Program-made: the position numbers and the translations under genes
The notes under the pieces: generated by a model
Told to the model about the DNA's origin: nothing
Seen by the model: the letters and a program-made list of their open reading frames with translations, nothing else
Databases searched by the model: none
Part shown: in pieces, positions 38,581-48,140 of the stretch
Layout of the letters: each line of letters opens with the position of its first letter
Numbering within the stretch: position 1 is the stretch's first letter
NCBI RefSeq assembly: GCF_001611675.1
Contig: NZ_CP014766.1
Location: 2,542,001-2,606,000 of the forward strand
Direction: 5' to 3'
Length of the DNA: 64,000 nucleotides
DNA from: Pontibacter akesuensis
GTDB lineage: Bacteria; Bacteroidota; Bacteroidia; Cytophagales; Hymenobacteraceae

Positions 38581-39545
38581 TAAAGAAGCTCCTGGATCAG
38601 TTGCTCCACGGATACGCCTTCGGCTTCGGCTTTGAAGTTGCGCACGATGCGGTGGCGCAGTATTGGTAGTGCAACTGCTTGTACGTCCTCAATATCGGGG
38701 CTATACTTGCCGTTTAGGATGGCGTTGCACTTGGCGCCTACAATCAGGTGCTGCGAGGCTCTTGGGCCCGCTCCCCACTCTAGGAACTGGTTTGCCTGGT
38801 TAGAAGCCCGTGGCATATTAGGGCGGGTCTTGTGCACCAACTGCACGGCATACTCCACCACGTTGTCTACCACCGGCACGCGGCGCACCAGTTGCTGAAA
38901 AGCAAGAATGTCGTCGGCGTGTAGGATGCGTTGCAGTTGATTGACCGCTACGCCCGTGGTGTTCTTCACAATCTGCAGCTCCGATTCGTAACTCGGGTAG
39001 CCGAGCGTAATATTGAACATAAAGCGGTCTAGCTGCGCCTCTGGCAGCGGGTACGTGCCTTCCTGCTCGATTGGGTTTTGGGTGGCCAGCACAAAGAAGG
39101 GCTCGGGCAACCGGTAGCGATGTCCGGCTACCGTCACGGCGTGCTCCTGCATGGCTTCCAGCAGGGCCGCCTGAGTTTTAGGCGGTGTCCTGTTAATCTC
39201 ATCGGCCAGTACAATGTTAGAGAAGATAGGGCCCTTCACGAAGTTGAAGTTTCGCTCAGAGTCCAGCGTTTCGGCACCAACAATGTCTGATGGCATCAGG
39301 TCGGGCGTAAACTGCACCCGGTTAAAGCTCATGTCGAGCGTGGAGGCGATGGTCTGGATAAGGAGCGTTTTGGCTAGCCCCGGCACACCCACCAACAGGC
39401 AGTGCCCCTGACAAAAAACAGCTGTGAGTACTAATCTTACTACTTCGTCCTGCCCCACAATTACCCGCGATATTTCAGCGGTAAGGTCCCGGTAGGAGCG
39501 GTAAAGGGCGTCGGCTGCTTCTTTGTCAGAGGTGTACTGCGTCAT
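38580..39545 (-). CDS. MoxR-family AAA+ ATPase
   Basis: AAA+ ATPase of the MoxR group, chaperone-like enzymes that often help assemble metal- or cofactor-containing complexes. Seen: Walker A GVPGLAKT (53-60), Walker B in NIVLADEINRTPPKTQAALLEAMQE, sensor 1 in FVLATQNPIEQEGTYPLPEAQLDRFM, 321 residues. MoxR genes usually sit with a DUF58 and von Willebrand factor A proteins; here none is adjacent. Instead it lies 7 nt downstream of SurA, so it might act in envelope protein quality control. Confidence 0.92.
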   Translation of the reverse strand: MTQYTSDKEAADALYRSYRDLTAEISRVIVGQDEVVRLVLTAVFCQGHCLLVGVPGLAKTLLIQTIASTLDMSFNRVQFTPDLMPSDIVGAETLDSERNFNFVKGPIFSNIVLADEINRTPPKTQAALLEAMQEHAVTVAGHRYRLPEPFFVLATQNPIEQEGTYPLPEAQLDRFMFNITLGYPSYESELQIVKNTTGVAVNQLQRILHADDILAFQQLVRRVPVVDNVVEYAVQLVHKTRPNMPRASNQANQFLEWGAGPRASQHLIVGAKCNAILNGKYSPDIEDVQAVALPILRHRIVRNFKAEAEGVSVEQLIQELL

Positions 39546-39552
39546 TGTTGCG

Positions 39553-40917
39553 TTATTGTGTTAGTTTGAGTCCCCCGCATTGTTCGTACTCCGGGTCAAT
39601 GTCAATATAAACCGTGTCTACGTTCTTGCGGAACCACTCGTTTACGGCTTTGCTACGCTTTTCGGACAGGGCCGCGTTGGCTATTTTCTGGTAGTCGTCC
39701 TGCAGGTTGGCCAGGTGCGGCTTGCTCTTTGACTTCAGGTAAATAATGCGCATGGCCTCTTTTCCGTCCGGTGTGGTGTACGGGATCGGCTTTGATATCT
39801 CGCCCACCTGCATGGTATCAATAACAAAGAAGATGGCCGGGTCAACCTGGTCCATCGGCGTGTAGGTTGATCCGGTGGCGCGGCTTGTCAGCATACCGCC
39901 GTTATCTTTCGTCGCCTTGTCATCAGAGTATTCTTTGGCTGCCTTGGCAAAGCTGATGCTGTCGTTCATGATCATGGTACGAATGCTGTCAAGCTCTACG
40001 GCTGCTGCTGCAATGTCTACCGTGGCGGTGGCAGGCTTAATCAGGATGTGGCGCGTATTAAACTCCTGTCCACGGCGCTCAATCAGCTGAATCAGGTGGA
40101 AACCATACTGCGACTCCACAATGTTGGAGATGCCGCCCGGCTCCAGACGAAGGGCGGCCGCCTCATACTCCGGCACCAGTTCCTTCTTCTTGAAAAAGCC
40201 AAGTTCACCGCCAGCCTGGGCAGAGCCCGGATCCTGTGAAAACTGCGTCGCCAATTTCGCAAAATCCTCGCCGGCAAGTATACGCTTGCGCAGCTCTTCC
40301 AGTTTCTGACGCGCTTCCTGTTTCTGTTCCTTGCCTATTTCGGCAAAGGCCACAATCTGCCCGATCTCCACCTCTGAGGAAAAGTAGGGCAAGCTATCCT
40401 TTGGGATGGCGTTGAAGTACTTCTTAATCTCTTTCGGGGTAACGGTTACTTTGCTGGTGATCTCCCGCTGCATCTTCTCCATGATCATCTGATCACGCAC
40501 GGTTCTGCGCAGTTCATCCCGTAATTGTTTCAGGCTCTTGTTGTAGTACTGCTCCAGGCGCTCGGTACCGCCCACCTGGCTAGCCAGATATTCAATGCGC
40601 TGGTTCAGCTCGTTGGTAACCATGGCATCCTCCACAATCACAGAGTCTACCTGGGCGCGGGCAAGCAGGAGCTTATCCTGCAGCAGCGAGGTGAAAATCT
40701 GGCACTTCAGGTCTTCGCTGGGCTGTTGCTTGGATTGGGAAAGGTATTGCAGGTAACCGAACTCCAGGTCGGAGCGCAGGATTACGTTGCTGTTTACTTT
40801 GGCTATAATGCCGTCTACTTTCGCCTGAGTGGGCGCTTGTGCAAAGGCCGAGGCAGTAGTGAAAACAAGGCAAAGTAACGCAAAGGCCGATTTGGCAAAA
40901 TGATGAATATTTCTCAA
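39553..40917 (-). CDS. surA: Periplasmic peptidyl-prolyl isomerase SurA
   Basis: Periplasmic chaperone and parvulin that aids outer-membrane protein folding. Seen: a signal peptide (about 1-26, ending in AFAQ), a SurA N-terminal helical chaperone domain (about 30-175), then two parvulin domains (about 180-275 and 285-390; ARQKLEELRKRILAGEDFAKLATQFSQDPGSAQAGGELGFF is typical, cut by residues of the active site). 454 residues. A second, larger parvulin gene lies just upstream. Confidence 0.9.
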   Translation of the reverse strand: MRNIHHFAKSAFALLCLVFTTASAFAQAPTQAKVDGIIAKVNSNVILRSDLEFGYLQYLSQSKQQPSEDLKCQIFTSLLQDKLLLARAQVDSVIVEDAMVTNELNQRIEYLASQVGGTERLEQYYNKSLKQLRDELRRTVRDQMIMEKMQREITSKVTVTPKEIKKYFNAIPKDSLPYFSSEVEIGQIVAFAEIGKEQKQEARQKLEELRKRILAGEDFAKLATQFSQDPGSAQAGGELGFFKKKELVPEYEAAALRLEPGGISNIVESQYGFHLIQLIERRGQEFNTRHILIKPATATVDIAAAAVELDSIRTMIMNDSISFAKAAKEYSDDKATKDNGGMLTSRATGSTYTPMDQVDPAIFFVIDTMQVGEISKPIPYTTPDGKEAMRIIYLKSKSKPHLANLQDDYQKIANAALSEKRSKAVNEWFRKNVDTVYIDIDPEYEQCGGLKLTQ

Positions 40918-41014
40918 GGTATGAATGTTTTATACTTCCGCTGAAAATCAACGCACAATTTACTCTTTTATTCTGAATAACCCGTTATCGTAGCAAGAAC
41001 AGTACCAGCGGCGA

Positions 41015-43315
41015 CTATTGCCGTACCAGCTTGTCTACCTCTTCCTGCCTGATGTTTACCGGGTACTTTTCGTGAAGCTCATTCACCCACTGCTCCTCCA
41101 GGTAGTTTTGGTAGTCAGAGATAACCAGCCCGCGCACTTCGTCGAGTTCTTTGTTGCCCGGCGCCAGCACGTCTTTGACGATGATCAGGTATTCGCGACC
41201 ATTCTGCTGGACAGTGTAGGTGCCGGGTTTCCATTCCACGCCATCTAATGCCTTGTTCTCGCCACGCTGAAACTTCTTCTCTGTGATCTGCACATTCAGC
41301 GGGTTGTCCTTGTTCAGGTTATCAGCCAGGGCACCCAGTTCCGAAGTATAAAGCGTGAAGGACACGCGTCGGTTTCTGCGGCGGCCGGTTTCGGTGTTGT
41401 CCGGGCCGGCCTGCTTGCTTTTGCCCATGCTGTTGCTGCTGATCTGCGCTGCCGCCACGCCCTGTTCCTGCAGGTAGTCCACGGCTGCCTTTGCGCGTGC
41501 CGCTGCCAGTGCAGCCGACTCGCGGGCATCTGTGTGGCCGTTTACATCAAGGGTCATGTTCTCGTTGTTCTGCAGTAGTTGCGCCAGTTGGTCCAGTGTG
41601 GCCCGGCCTTCGGCGTTTAACACTGCTTTATTCTGCTCAAACAGTACATCCGTCAGTTTGGCAAAGCTCACCGGGTAGCGGCGCTTGTCGAGCTGTTGCT
41701 GTGCCTGCTGCAGCAGGGCTTTGTTTGCCGCGCTGATCACGATGGCATCGGCGCGCTGGCCCCAGGTATACTTGTCGCGGTTCTGGTTAAAGAAATTGCG
41801 CAGGCCAACAGAGTCCTCCACGGCCTTTGTCCATACTTTCTCATCCATCAACTGGAAAAGCAAAATGCCGTCGTGGTACTCCTGCACCAGCATGCGGTAG
41901 TCTGGATACTTGTTCTCCAGGTTTGCCTTCTCATAATCCAACAGGCTCTTCTCCACAAAGCTGTCGTAAAGCAAGTTCATGGCGTGCGCGGGAGTGCCGG
42001 AACTGCGGGGCGTCTGCTGCTCCTGCACGTAGGCATAAAAGTCACCAATCGTATAGGTTTTGCTTTGGATGGTGAAAAGCGGTTGCTTCAGGGTCGCATC
42101 GTTTGCGTCGTAAGTCCAGTCGGCCTGCAACAGCGCATCGGTGGCCTTTGCCAGGGCGGCCGCCTTTGCCTCGGCATTGGCGGTGAAGTTATTCTCCTGC
42201 CTGATGCGCTTCTGGAAGGCTGTTTTGTTTAGCTCCGAGCGCGAGTCTTTGGCTATTTTATTGCGCAGGTACTGCTCCATCTCCTCGTAAGGCGGCAAGC
42301 TGCGCTTTTCCAGCAATTTAACAATGTGCCAGCCGTAGGGCGTGTACACCGGCTTTGAAACGTCTCCCGGTTTCTGCAGGGTGAAGGCTGCCTCTTCGAA
42401 AGAGGGAATCATGCGGCCTGTGCCAAAAAAAGGCAACTCACCGCCGTTGTTGGCGGTATTGGTGTCTTCAGAGAACTCGGCCGCCAGTTTCTCCCAGCTT
42501 TCGCCTTTCTGTACGCGGCGGTAAATGGCGTCTACGCGCTGCCTGGCCGCCAATGAGTCGGCCGCAGGGGCATCCGGAGTGGAGCGCACCATAATATGGG
42601 CAACTCTTGCCTCGCCACGGGCCTCGCGATTGTCGTTTACTTTTATCAGGTGATAGCCAAAGCGTGTGCGCACCGGCATGGAGATGTCGCCCACGGCTGT
42701 TTTATAGGCAGCGTCCTCGAATGGGTAAACCATTTGCAGCGCGGTGAAATACCCGAGCTCTCCCTTGTTTTCCGCCGCTGAGGGGTCCTGTGAAAACTCC
42801 TGCGCCAGCTTTCCGAAATTCTCGCCGTTCTGGGCGCGCTTGCGCAACTCCATCGCGCGGTTATAAGCAGCCAGCGTGTCCTGTGGGGCCGCATCGGGCT
42901 GTACCGACAGCAGGATGTGCGAGGCATTTATTTCCTGCTTCATGCGCTCATACGCCTCACGCACCAGCTGGTCCGTTACGCTTTTGTCAGTCAGGTACGG
43001 CTGCGCCAGCTGCTCCTTGTACCCCTCCAGTTCACGCCTGAAGGCCATGGTAGTGTCCAGGCCGCGGTTTTCGGCTTCCAGCACCTTCAGCTTGAAGTTG
43101 GTGTACAGGTTCAGGTAATCTGTTACGCTCTGGCGGGTGTAAGCATCGTCGTTGCCACTGTTGTTCTTCTCGTATACATAGCGGAATTCGGAAGTGGAGA
43201 TGGGCTGGGTGCCGAGCGTAGCTACTGCGGGTTCTCTGGTGTCGTTCTTCTTTGTTGCGGTGCAACCGGCAAGAGCCAGCGAGGCAGCCGCAACAAGTAG
43301 GTAATTGCTGCGCAT
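41015..43315 (-). CDS. Lipoprotein parvulin with inserted OmpA domain
   Basis: SurA/PpiD-like peptidyl-prolyl isomerase of 766 residues. Seen: a lipoprotein signal (LALAGC, Cys18 or so), N-terminal chaperone helices, two parvulin domains (about 130-225 and 235-330), a long helical part, then an OmpA-like peptidoglycan-binding domain (about 560-655; VLFEQNKAVLNAEG, VNGHTDARESA, SNSMGKSKQAGPDNTETGRRRNRRV) followed by another chaperone-like end with EEQWVNELHEKYPV. ATG 43315 is preferred since it begins the lipoprotein signal. The OmpA domain suggests anchoring to the cell wall. It lies 97 nt upstream of surA. Confidence 0.85.
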   Translation of the reverse strand: MRSNYLLVAAASLALAGCTATKKNDTREPAVATLGTQPISTSEFRYVYEKNNSGNDDAYTRQSVTDYLNLYTNFKLKVLEAENRGLDTTMAFRRELEGYKEQLAQPYLTDKSVTDQLVREAYERMKQEINASHILLSVQPDAAPQDTLAAYNRAMELRKRAQNGENFGKLAQEFSQDPSAAENKGELGYFTALQMVYPFEDAAYKTAVGDISMPVRTRFGYHLIKVNDNREARGEARVAHIMVRSTPDAPAADSLAARQRVDAIYRRVQKGESWEKLAAEFSEDTNTANNGGELPFFGTGRMIPSFEEAAFTLQKPGDVSKPVYTPYGWHIVKLLEKRSLPPYEEMEQYLRNKIAKDSRSELNKTAFQKRIRQENNFTANAEAKAAALAKATDALLQADWTYDANDATLKQPLFTIQSKTYTIGDFYAYVQEQQTPRSSGTPAHAMNLLYDSFVEKSLLDYEKANLENKYPDYRMLVQEYHDGILLFQLMDEKVWTKAVEDSVGLRNFFNQNRDKYTWGQRADAIVISAANKALLQQAQQQLDKRRYPVSFAKLTDVLFEQNKAVLNAEGRATLDQLAQLLQNNENMTLDVNGHTDARESAALAAARAKAAVDYLQEQGVAAAQISSNSMGKSKQAGPDNTETGRRRNRRVSFTLYTSELGALADNLNKDNPLNVQITEKKFQRGENKALDGVEWKPGTYTVQQNGREYLIIVKDVLAPGNKELDEVRGLVISDYQNYLEEQWVNELHEKYPVNIRQEEVDKLVRQ

Positions 43316-43478
43316 AAGTTGGTTTAAAACAGGCTTTTGTTTTGCTGATCCGGGATCAGGGTATGCAATTTTAGTTAAAATTTCTGACAGATAAGTCAAA
43401 AACTATAACCATAATCCCATCAGCCCTGCATTTGTTCCCGGATAACGGGAAATGCGCAGCGAAAGTGTGTCAGCGGCT

Positions 43479-43889
43479 TTATTTGATTTTTTTGTAGAGG
43501 CGGCAGATATTCTTCGCTCCTTTGGAGGAGAACTCCACTTTATCCATGATGCGGTTAACCAGGGCAATGCCCACACCGCCTTTTTTGCCGATGCGGATGT
43601 GCTCCTGGATGTCGGGCTCCTTGTAGTTTGAGCGCTCAAAGGCAACCCCTTCGTCCGTTACCTCGAACACGAGGAATTCTCCCTGCTTTTGAATGGCAAG
43701 GGCAATGTACTTTTCCGGGTCTTCGTGGTTGGCGTGTATGATGAGGTTGGCGCATATCTCATCCACGGCCAGTACGATTTGGTTCATCAGAATATCCGAG
43801 AGGGCATAAGTCCCCAGGTATTCCGTCACAAAGTCCCGTATTAGCTTCAGGTTTTTTTTAGTACAATTTACCCGAATCGAGTTATTCAT
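43479..43889 (-). CDS. Anti-sigma regulatory factor, RsbW/SpoIIAB-like ATPase
   Basis: Serine/threonine kinase-like ATPase of 136 residues. The GHKL fold shows in the N-box DEICANLIIHANHE, EVTDEGVAF and the G-box KKGGVGIALVNRIMDK. In other bacteria such proteins phosphorylate a STAS antagonist and hold a sigma factor or other target. It overlaps the upstream STAS gene by 8 nt, the usual coupling of a partner-switching module. Confidence 0.88.
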   Translation of the reverse strand: MNNSIRVNCTKKNLKLIRDFVTEYLGTYALSDILMNQIVLAVDEICANLIIHANHEDPEKYIALAIQKQGEFLVFEVTDEGVAFERSNYKEPDIQEHIRIGKKGGVGIALVNRIMDKVEFSSKGAKNICRLYKKIK

Positions 43890-44226
43890 TAGCGACGCTT
43901 CTTGCTTCCTCGTAATCAGAGACGATGGTCATCAGCAGGTCGAGGCCAAGGATCTCAAATACATTACGAACTTTGTCTTGCATGTTAAAGAAGATGAGCT
44001 TGATCTGTGCATCCTCAAAGCGCTGCAGGTGCGAAATAAAAACGCCCAGGCCTGCAGAGGAAATATAATCCAGGTTCTGGCAATCTACCAGCACCTTGTT
44101 ATACTTCATTATTTCGGGATCGGACAGTTCTTCGTCCAGTTGCACAGAGGAGCTTGCGTCCAGTTCACCGTCAAGGGTCATGATGACGGTGTTTTCTTTG
44201 ATTTCTTGTGTAATTTTCATCGGCAT
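43882..44226 (-). CDS. STAS-domain anti-sigma factor antagonist
   Basis: Small phosphorylatable switch protein (RsbV/SpoIIAA-like), 114 residues. The central SSAGLG motif (about 56-61) holds the serine that the kinase modifies. Start may be 44226 or 44220 (two Met codons). It lies between a PP2C phosphatase (upstream, 14 nt) and the kinase (overlapping), giving the full dephosphorylate/bind/release cycle. Confidence 0.9.
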   Translation of the reverse strand: MPMKITQEIKENTVIMTLDGELDASSSVQLDEELSDPEIMKYNKVLVDCQNLDYISSAGLGVFISHLQRFEDAQIKLIFFNMQDKVRNVFEILGLDLLMTIVSDYEEARSVANE

Positions 44227-44240
44227 ACTTTACGGCTTAA

Positions 44241-46307
44241 TCATATGTTAGGTTCAGTGGGCTTAAACTTGATTACCATCAGTGTCTGGTCGTCATAAAG
44301 GTTGTCAGGGCCCGTAAAATCCTCCAAATCATTTATGATGGCCCATTTTATATCATCCGCGTCCAGGTGGTACGTTTGCTTGAGCATGTACTGCAGCCTG
44401 TCCTCGCCATACTCCTCATTTGCCGCGTTCCGGGCCTCCACAATCCCGTCGGTGTACATCACCATCACGTCCTCGGGGTTGTAATCGTAGTACATCTCCC
44501 GGATGTGGCTGGCGTAGCTCTTATCCCGGATGATACCCAAGCCCAGGCCTTCCGTCTGGAAGTAGAACACGTCGTCCATCATCGAGTTATAGTACAGCGT
44601 GTGGCAATGGCCGGCGCGGGCAAACATAAAGCCCTTCATCCGGTAATCTATGATATAAAGCGCAGAAGTGATGAAGGAGGTTCGCTCCAAACACCGGCTC
44701 AGGGCGCTGTTCGCCTGCTTCATAAACTCACTCGGCGCCATGTCCTGCTGCATGAGCCCGTGAAAGATGCCTTTCATCTGAGCCATGTGGAAAGCCGCCG
44801 AGATACCCTTGCCCGACACATCCCCGATAATAATGGCAATGCGCGACTCGCTTAGCTGCAGGAAGTCATAAAAATCGCCTCCCACTTCTTTGGCTGCCTT
44901 GGAGTGCGTGCTAATCTCAAACCAACTGTCGGTCGGGAATGTTTTGGGAATCAGGCTTTCCTGTACCTGCGTGGCGATTTTTAGTTCTTCTTTATAACGC
45001 TCCGTCTGCAGCGATTCGTTTACCAGGCGCAGGTTTTCGATGGTGAGCATGGTCTGGCTCGTAAAGGTGCGCAGCACGTTCACTGTTTCCCTATCGAAGC
45101 CGCCCTCAATATCCTTAAGCAAGTATAAAACCCCCGACAGGTGCTTCGGGGATTTAATAGGAAGTATAACCATCGATTTCCAGGGCAGCGCCAGTTCGCG
45201 GAAGCCGGGGTTGCGGGCCAGGTTGTTGTTGATGTAATCGCTGCTGTGGATGTTGTAGGCCAGCAGCAAGTGCCGTATGCGCTTTATCTGCTCCACGTTG
45301 ATATTGAGCAGGTGCGTTACCTGCGGCTCCCCGTTGCGGATAAGCTCGAACCAGGCCGCGCTGGCATCGGAGGCTTTGATGGTGCTGTCGAACAGCATGT
45401 CGTATACCTGCGTCTCGCTCTGCCCCTGCTGGATGGACTGGCTCAGGCGCTGGAAATTAAGGAGGTCCTCGCTCTTCTGCTCAAACACACTGGAGGTAGG
45501 CAAACTGAACAGCGACACCAGAAAGGCCGCCAGCGAGTAAAGGGCCACAAACAGCATGGCCAGCAGCAGAAAGCCAACGTCGGTGTAGTCGATGACAAGT
45601 GCCGGGCTGTCGGCGGTGTTTTTAAAGAAGCGGATAAAGATGTAGCAGCTTAGCAGTATGGCTCCCAGCAGCACGAGCGAGCGGCTCTTGTTGTTGAAGG
45701 TGAGATACGCCACCCACTTCAAGTTGGTGCACAGAAAGAGGATGTAGAAGCTCATCAGGGCCAGTAGCGGCAGGAAGATGTAGCTGGTATACTTAAAGTT
45801 GAAGATGGTAAGCAGGAGCGTGGCGGCCAGCAACAACTCAAACCAATCCCAGGCAATCTGCAGGAACTTGTTTTTGTGGTAGAGCAGCAGCACCCGCCAA
45901 ATGTAAAATGCCTTCGACAGGAAAAGCACCATCAAACCGAAATTTACCTGGTACACCAGGTGGAGCAGCAGGGTAGACTCTGCCTCGGAGTAATTGGAGT
46001 ACACGCGGTAACCCAGAAACAGCGCCACGCTCAGGTAGGCAGCCACCCCCGCCCTGGAAAACAAATTCCAGAGGTAGCCGATAAAGTCCAGCCCCTTCAG
46101 CGACTCGGTTTGCAGCCGCTGAAACAGGAACACCGATACAATGAAGATCACGATCAGCAGGTTGCTGAAGAAGGGCAACGCAAATCCGGGCACAGCGCTA
46201 CCAGCCAAGGTACGCTCGGCGTTAAGCAGCACAAAAGCAAGCAGTAAAAGCCAGCTCACAATTGCAGAAGTAACCAGTAATGTTCTTGCGTTAGTTTTGT
46301 ATAGCAT
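44241..46307 (-). CDS. Membrane PP2C phosphatase with GAF domain (RsbU/SpoIIE-like)
   Basis: Large sensor phosphatase of 688 residues. Seen: about nine hydrophobic segments in residues 10-285, a GAF-like domain (about 300-445), a short coiled coil, and a C-terminal PP2C/SpoIIE domain (about 460-688) with Asp residues in EVGGDFYDFL, IGDVSGKGISAAFHM and YTDGIVEARN that bind the metals. It presumably dephosphorylates the STAS protein encoded 14 nt downstream in response to a membrane or small-molecule signal. First gene of the three-gene module. Confidence 0.9.
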   Translation of the reverse strand: MLYKTNARTLLVTSAIVSWLLLLAFVLLNAERTLAGSAVPGFALPFFSNLLIVIFIVSVFLFQRLQTESLKGLDFIGYLWNLFSRAGVAAYLSVALFLGYRVYSNYSEAESTLLLHLVYQVNFGLMVLFLSKAFYIWRVLLLYHKNKFLQIAWDWFELLLAATLLLTIFNFKYTSYIFLPLLALMSFYILFLCTNLKWVAYLTFNNKSRSLVLLGAILLSCYIFIRFFKNTADSPALVIDYTDVGFLLLAMLFVALYSLAAFLVSLFSLPTSSVFEQKSEDLLNFQRLSQSIQQGQSETQVYDMLFDSTIKASDASAAWFELIRNGEPQVTHLLNINVEQIKRIRHLLLAYNIHSSDYINNNLARNPGFRELALPWKSMVILPIKSPKHLSGVLYLLKDIEGGFDRETVNVLRTFTSQTMLTIENLRLVNESLQTERYKEELKIATQVQESLIPKTFPTDSWFEISTHSKAAKEVGGDFYDFLQLSESRIAIIIGDVSGKGISAAFHMAQMKGIFHGLMQQDMAPSEFMKQANSALSRCLERTSFITSALYIIDYRMKGFMFARAGHCHTLYYNSMMDDVFYFQTEGLGLGIIRDKSYASHIREMYYDYNPEDVMVMYTDGIVEARNAANEEYGEDRLQYMLKQTYHLDADDIKWAIINDLEDFTGPDNLYDDQTLMVIKFKPTEPNI

Positions 46308-46667
46308 AAAACGGAAGTCCGTCTTTATTTTTTAGCACGACTGAGTATGGTTCCCCCTGGTTGAATTCAAAGTGAAGGTAAGAAAAAAAAATGCGCTTTG
46401 ACCAAGGCAGCGTGTTCTGTTTAAAAAATCAACTTGGATAACGTAATTAAATTCATCCGGGTTAATATTTCTACTAACTAAGGGAGCTAAAGCAGGAGGA
46501 GGGCCTGCAAAGAATAGCTAGGTAGGAGGCTGCCTTTGCCAGGTAAGATAGAACTGAATTTGCTTTAAAACGGAGCAGCCAGGAGGTGTGTCCTGGCTGC
46601 TCCATTATGTTAATGCGGTTAAATCAGAAGCGAAGTTAACCGCTGCCGGCGTTTTGCCGAATTATAC
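46308..46667. other. Gene-free stretch
   Basis: Contains the guaB terminator (46572-46603). The rest is A/T-rich without a credible reading frame; the longest ATG frame near 46392 is 16 codons. The module promoter is presumably at about 46310-46440. Confidence 0.6.
46572..46603. terminator. Terminator after guaB
   Basis: Perfect 13-bp stem (46572-46584 with 46591-46603), followed on the minus strand by TTTTAAA. Confidence 0.8.
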
Positions 46668-48140
46668 TTAGCGGCTGTTGTAGTTCGGTGCCTCACGTAC
46701 AATCTGTACATCGTGCGGATGGCTCTCGCGCAGGCCGGCGCCACTTATCTTCACCATCTTAGAATCCCACAGGTCTTCAACCCGAGGCGTACCGCAATAG
46801 CCCATACCTGCTCTCACACCGCCCACCAGTTGGTAGATCACCTCGCTCACAAACCCTTTGTAGGGCACGCGGCCCACAATGCCTTCCGGAACCAGCTTCT
46901 TGGCGTCTTTCTCGCTGCCCTGGAAATAGCGGTCTTTCGATCCATCCTCCATAGCCTCTACAGAGCCCATGCCGCGGTAGGTTTTGAACTTGCGTCCTTC
47001 GTACAGAATCATCTCTCCCGGAGCCTCTTCCGTGCCTGCCAACAGAGAGCCGATCATTACGGTGCTGGCGCCACCGGCCAGTGCTTTCACAATGTCGCCG
47101 GAGAATTTGATGCCACCGTCGGCCACAATCGGAACACCGGTGCCTTCCAGGCCACGGGCAGCCTCCATTACAGCCGAGAGCTGCGGCACACCAATACCGG
47201 CGATAACGCGGGTGGTACAGATGCTGCCTGGGCCAACGCCCACTTTCACGGCATCCGCCCCGGCGTCGGCCAGCGCTTTGGCGCCTTCGGCAGTGGCAAT
47301 GTTGCCGGCAATGATATCCACGTCTGGGAACGTGTCCTTTATTTTTCTAACTGCCTCCAGCACGCCTTTCGAATGGCCATGGGCAGTGTCTACGCTTATC
47401 ACGTCTACGCCAGCATCCACAAGTGCCTTTACGCGGTCCAATACGTCGGGTGTTACGCCAACGGCAGCACCTACGCGCAGGCGGCCAAACTCGTCTTTGC
47501 AGGCAAATGGCCTGTCTTTTTTCTTGAGGATATCTTTGTAGGTGATCAGACCCGCCAGCTTTCCGTCCTTATCAATTACAGGTAGTTTCTCGATTTTATA
47601 TTCCTGCAGGATGTCCTCTGCTTTGGAAAGGTCGAGTCCCTTTTCGGCTGTGATCAGGTTTTGGGTGGTCATGATGGCGGTGACAGGCTGTGTCAGGTCG
47701 CGCTCAAAACGCAGGTCGCGGTTGGTGATGATGCCTGTTAGTTTGCCTTCGCTGTTCACGATCGGAATACCGCCGATCTTGTTTTCGGTCATGATCTGCA
47801 CCGCGTCGCCCAGGGTGGCGCTCTCGTTCAGCGTGATCGGGTCGAGGATCATGCCGCTTTCAGAGCGCTTTACCTTGCGCACCTGTGCCGCCTGCTTCTT
47901 TATCGACATGTTTTTATGGATAATGCCGATGCCACCTTCCTGCGCCATGGCAATTGCCAGGTCCGCCTCGGTCACCGTATCCATAGCCGCCGAAATAAGC
48001 GGCGTGTTTATGCGGATGTTGCGGGTAAGTTGTGAGGAAGTGTCAGTTTGGTGGGGAAGCACCTCGGAGTAGGCCGGGAGCAGAAGCACGTCATCGTAGG
48101 TGAGGGCCTCAAATAAAATCTTAGACTGATCAAAGCGCAT
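46668..48140 (-). CDS. guaB: IMP dehydrogenase
   Basis: NAD-dependent oxidation of IMP to XMP, the committed step to GMP. Seen: catalytic Cys308 in GPGSICTT, the two CBS domains (about 95-205) that sense nucleotides, the flap with DRYFQG, and the phosphate loop [13 protein letters not shown] 48140 gives the standard 490 residues; the 21-residue upstream extension lacks conservation and contains no family feature. Single gene with its own terminator. Confidence 0.97.
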   Translation of the reverse strand: MRFDQSKILFEALTYDDVLLLPAYSEVLPHQTDTSSQLTRNIRINTPLISAAMDTVTEADLAIAMAQEGGIGIIHKNMSIKKQAAQVRKVKRSESGMILDPITLNESATLGDAVQIMTENKIGGIPIVNSEGKLTGIITNRDLRFERDLTQPVTAIMTTQNLITAEKGLDLSKAEDILQEYKIEKLPVIDKDGKLAGLITYKDILKKKDRPFACKDEFGRLRVGAAVGVTPDVLDRVKALVDAGVDVISVDTAHGHSKGVLEAVRKIKDTFPDVDIIAGNIATAEGAKALADAGADAVKVGVGPGSICTTRVIAGIGVPQLSAVMEAARGLEGTGVPIVADGGIKFSGDIVKALAGGASTVMIGSLLAGTEEAPGEMILYEGRKFKTYRGMGSVEAMEDGSKDRYFQGSEKDAKKLVPEGIVGRVPYKGFVSEVIYQLVGGVRAGMGYCGTPRVEDLWDSKMVKISGAGLRESHPHDVQIVREAPNYNSR

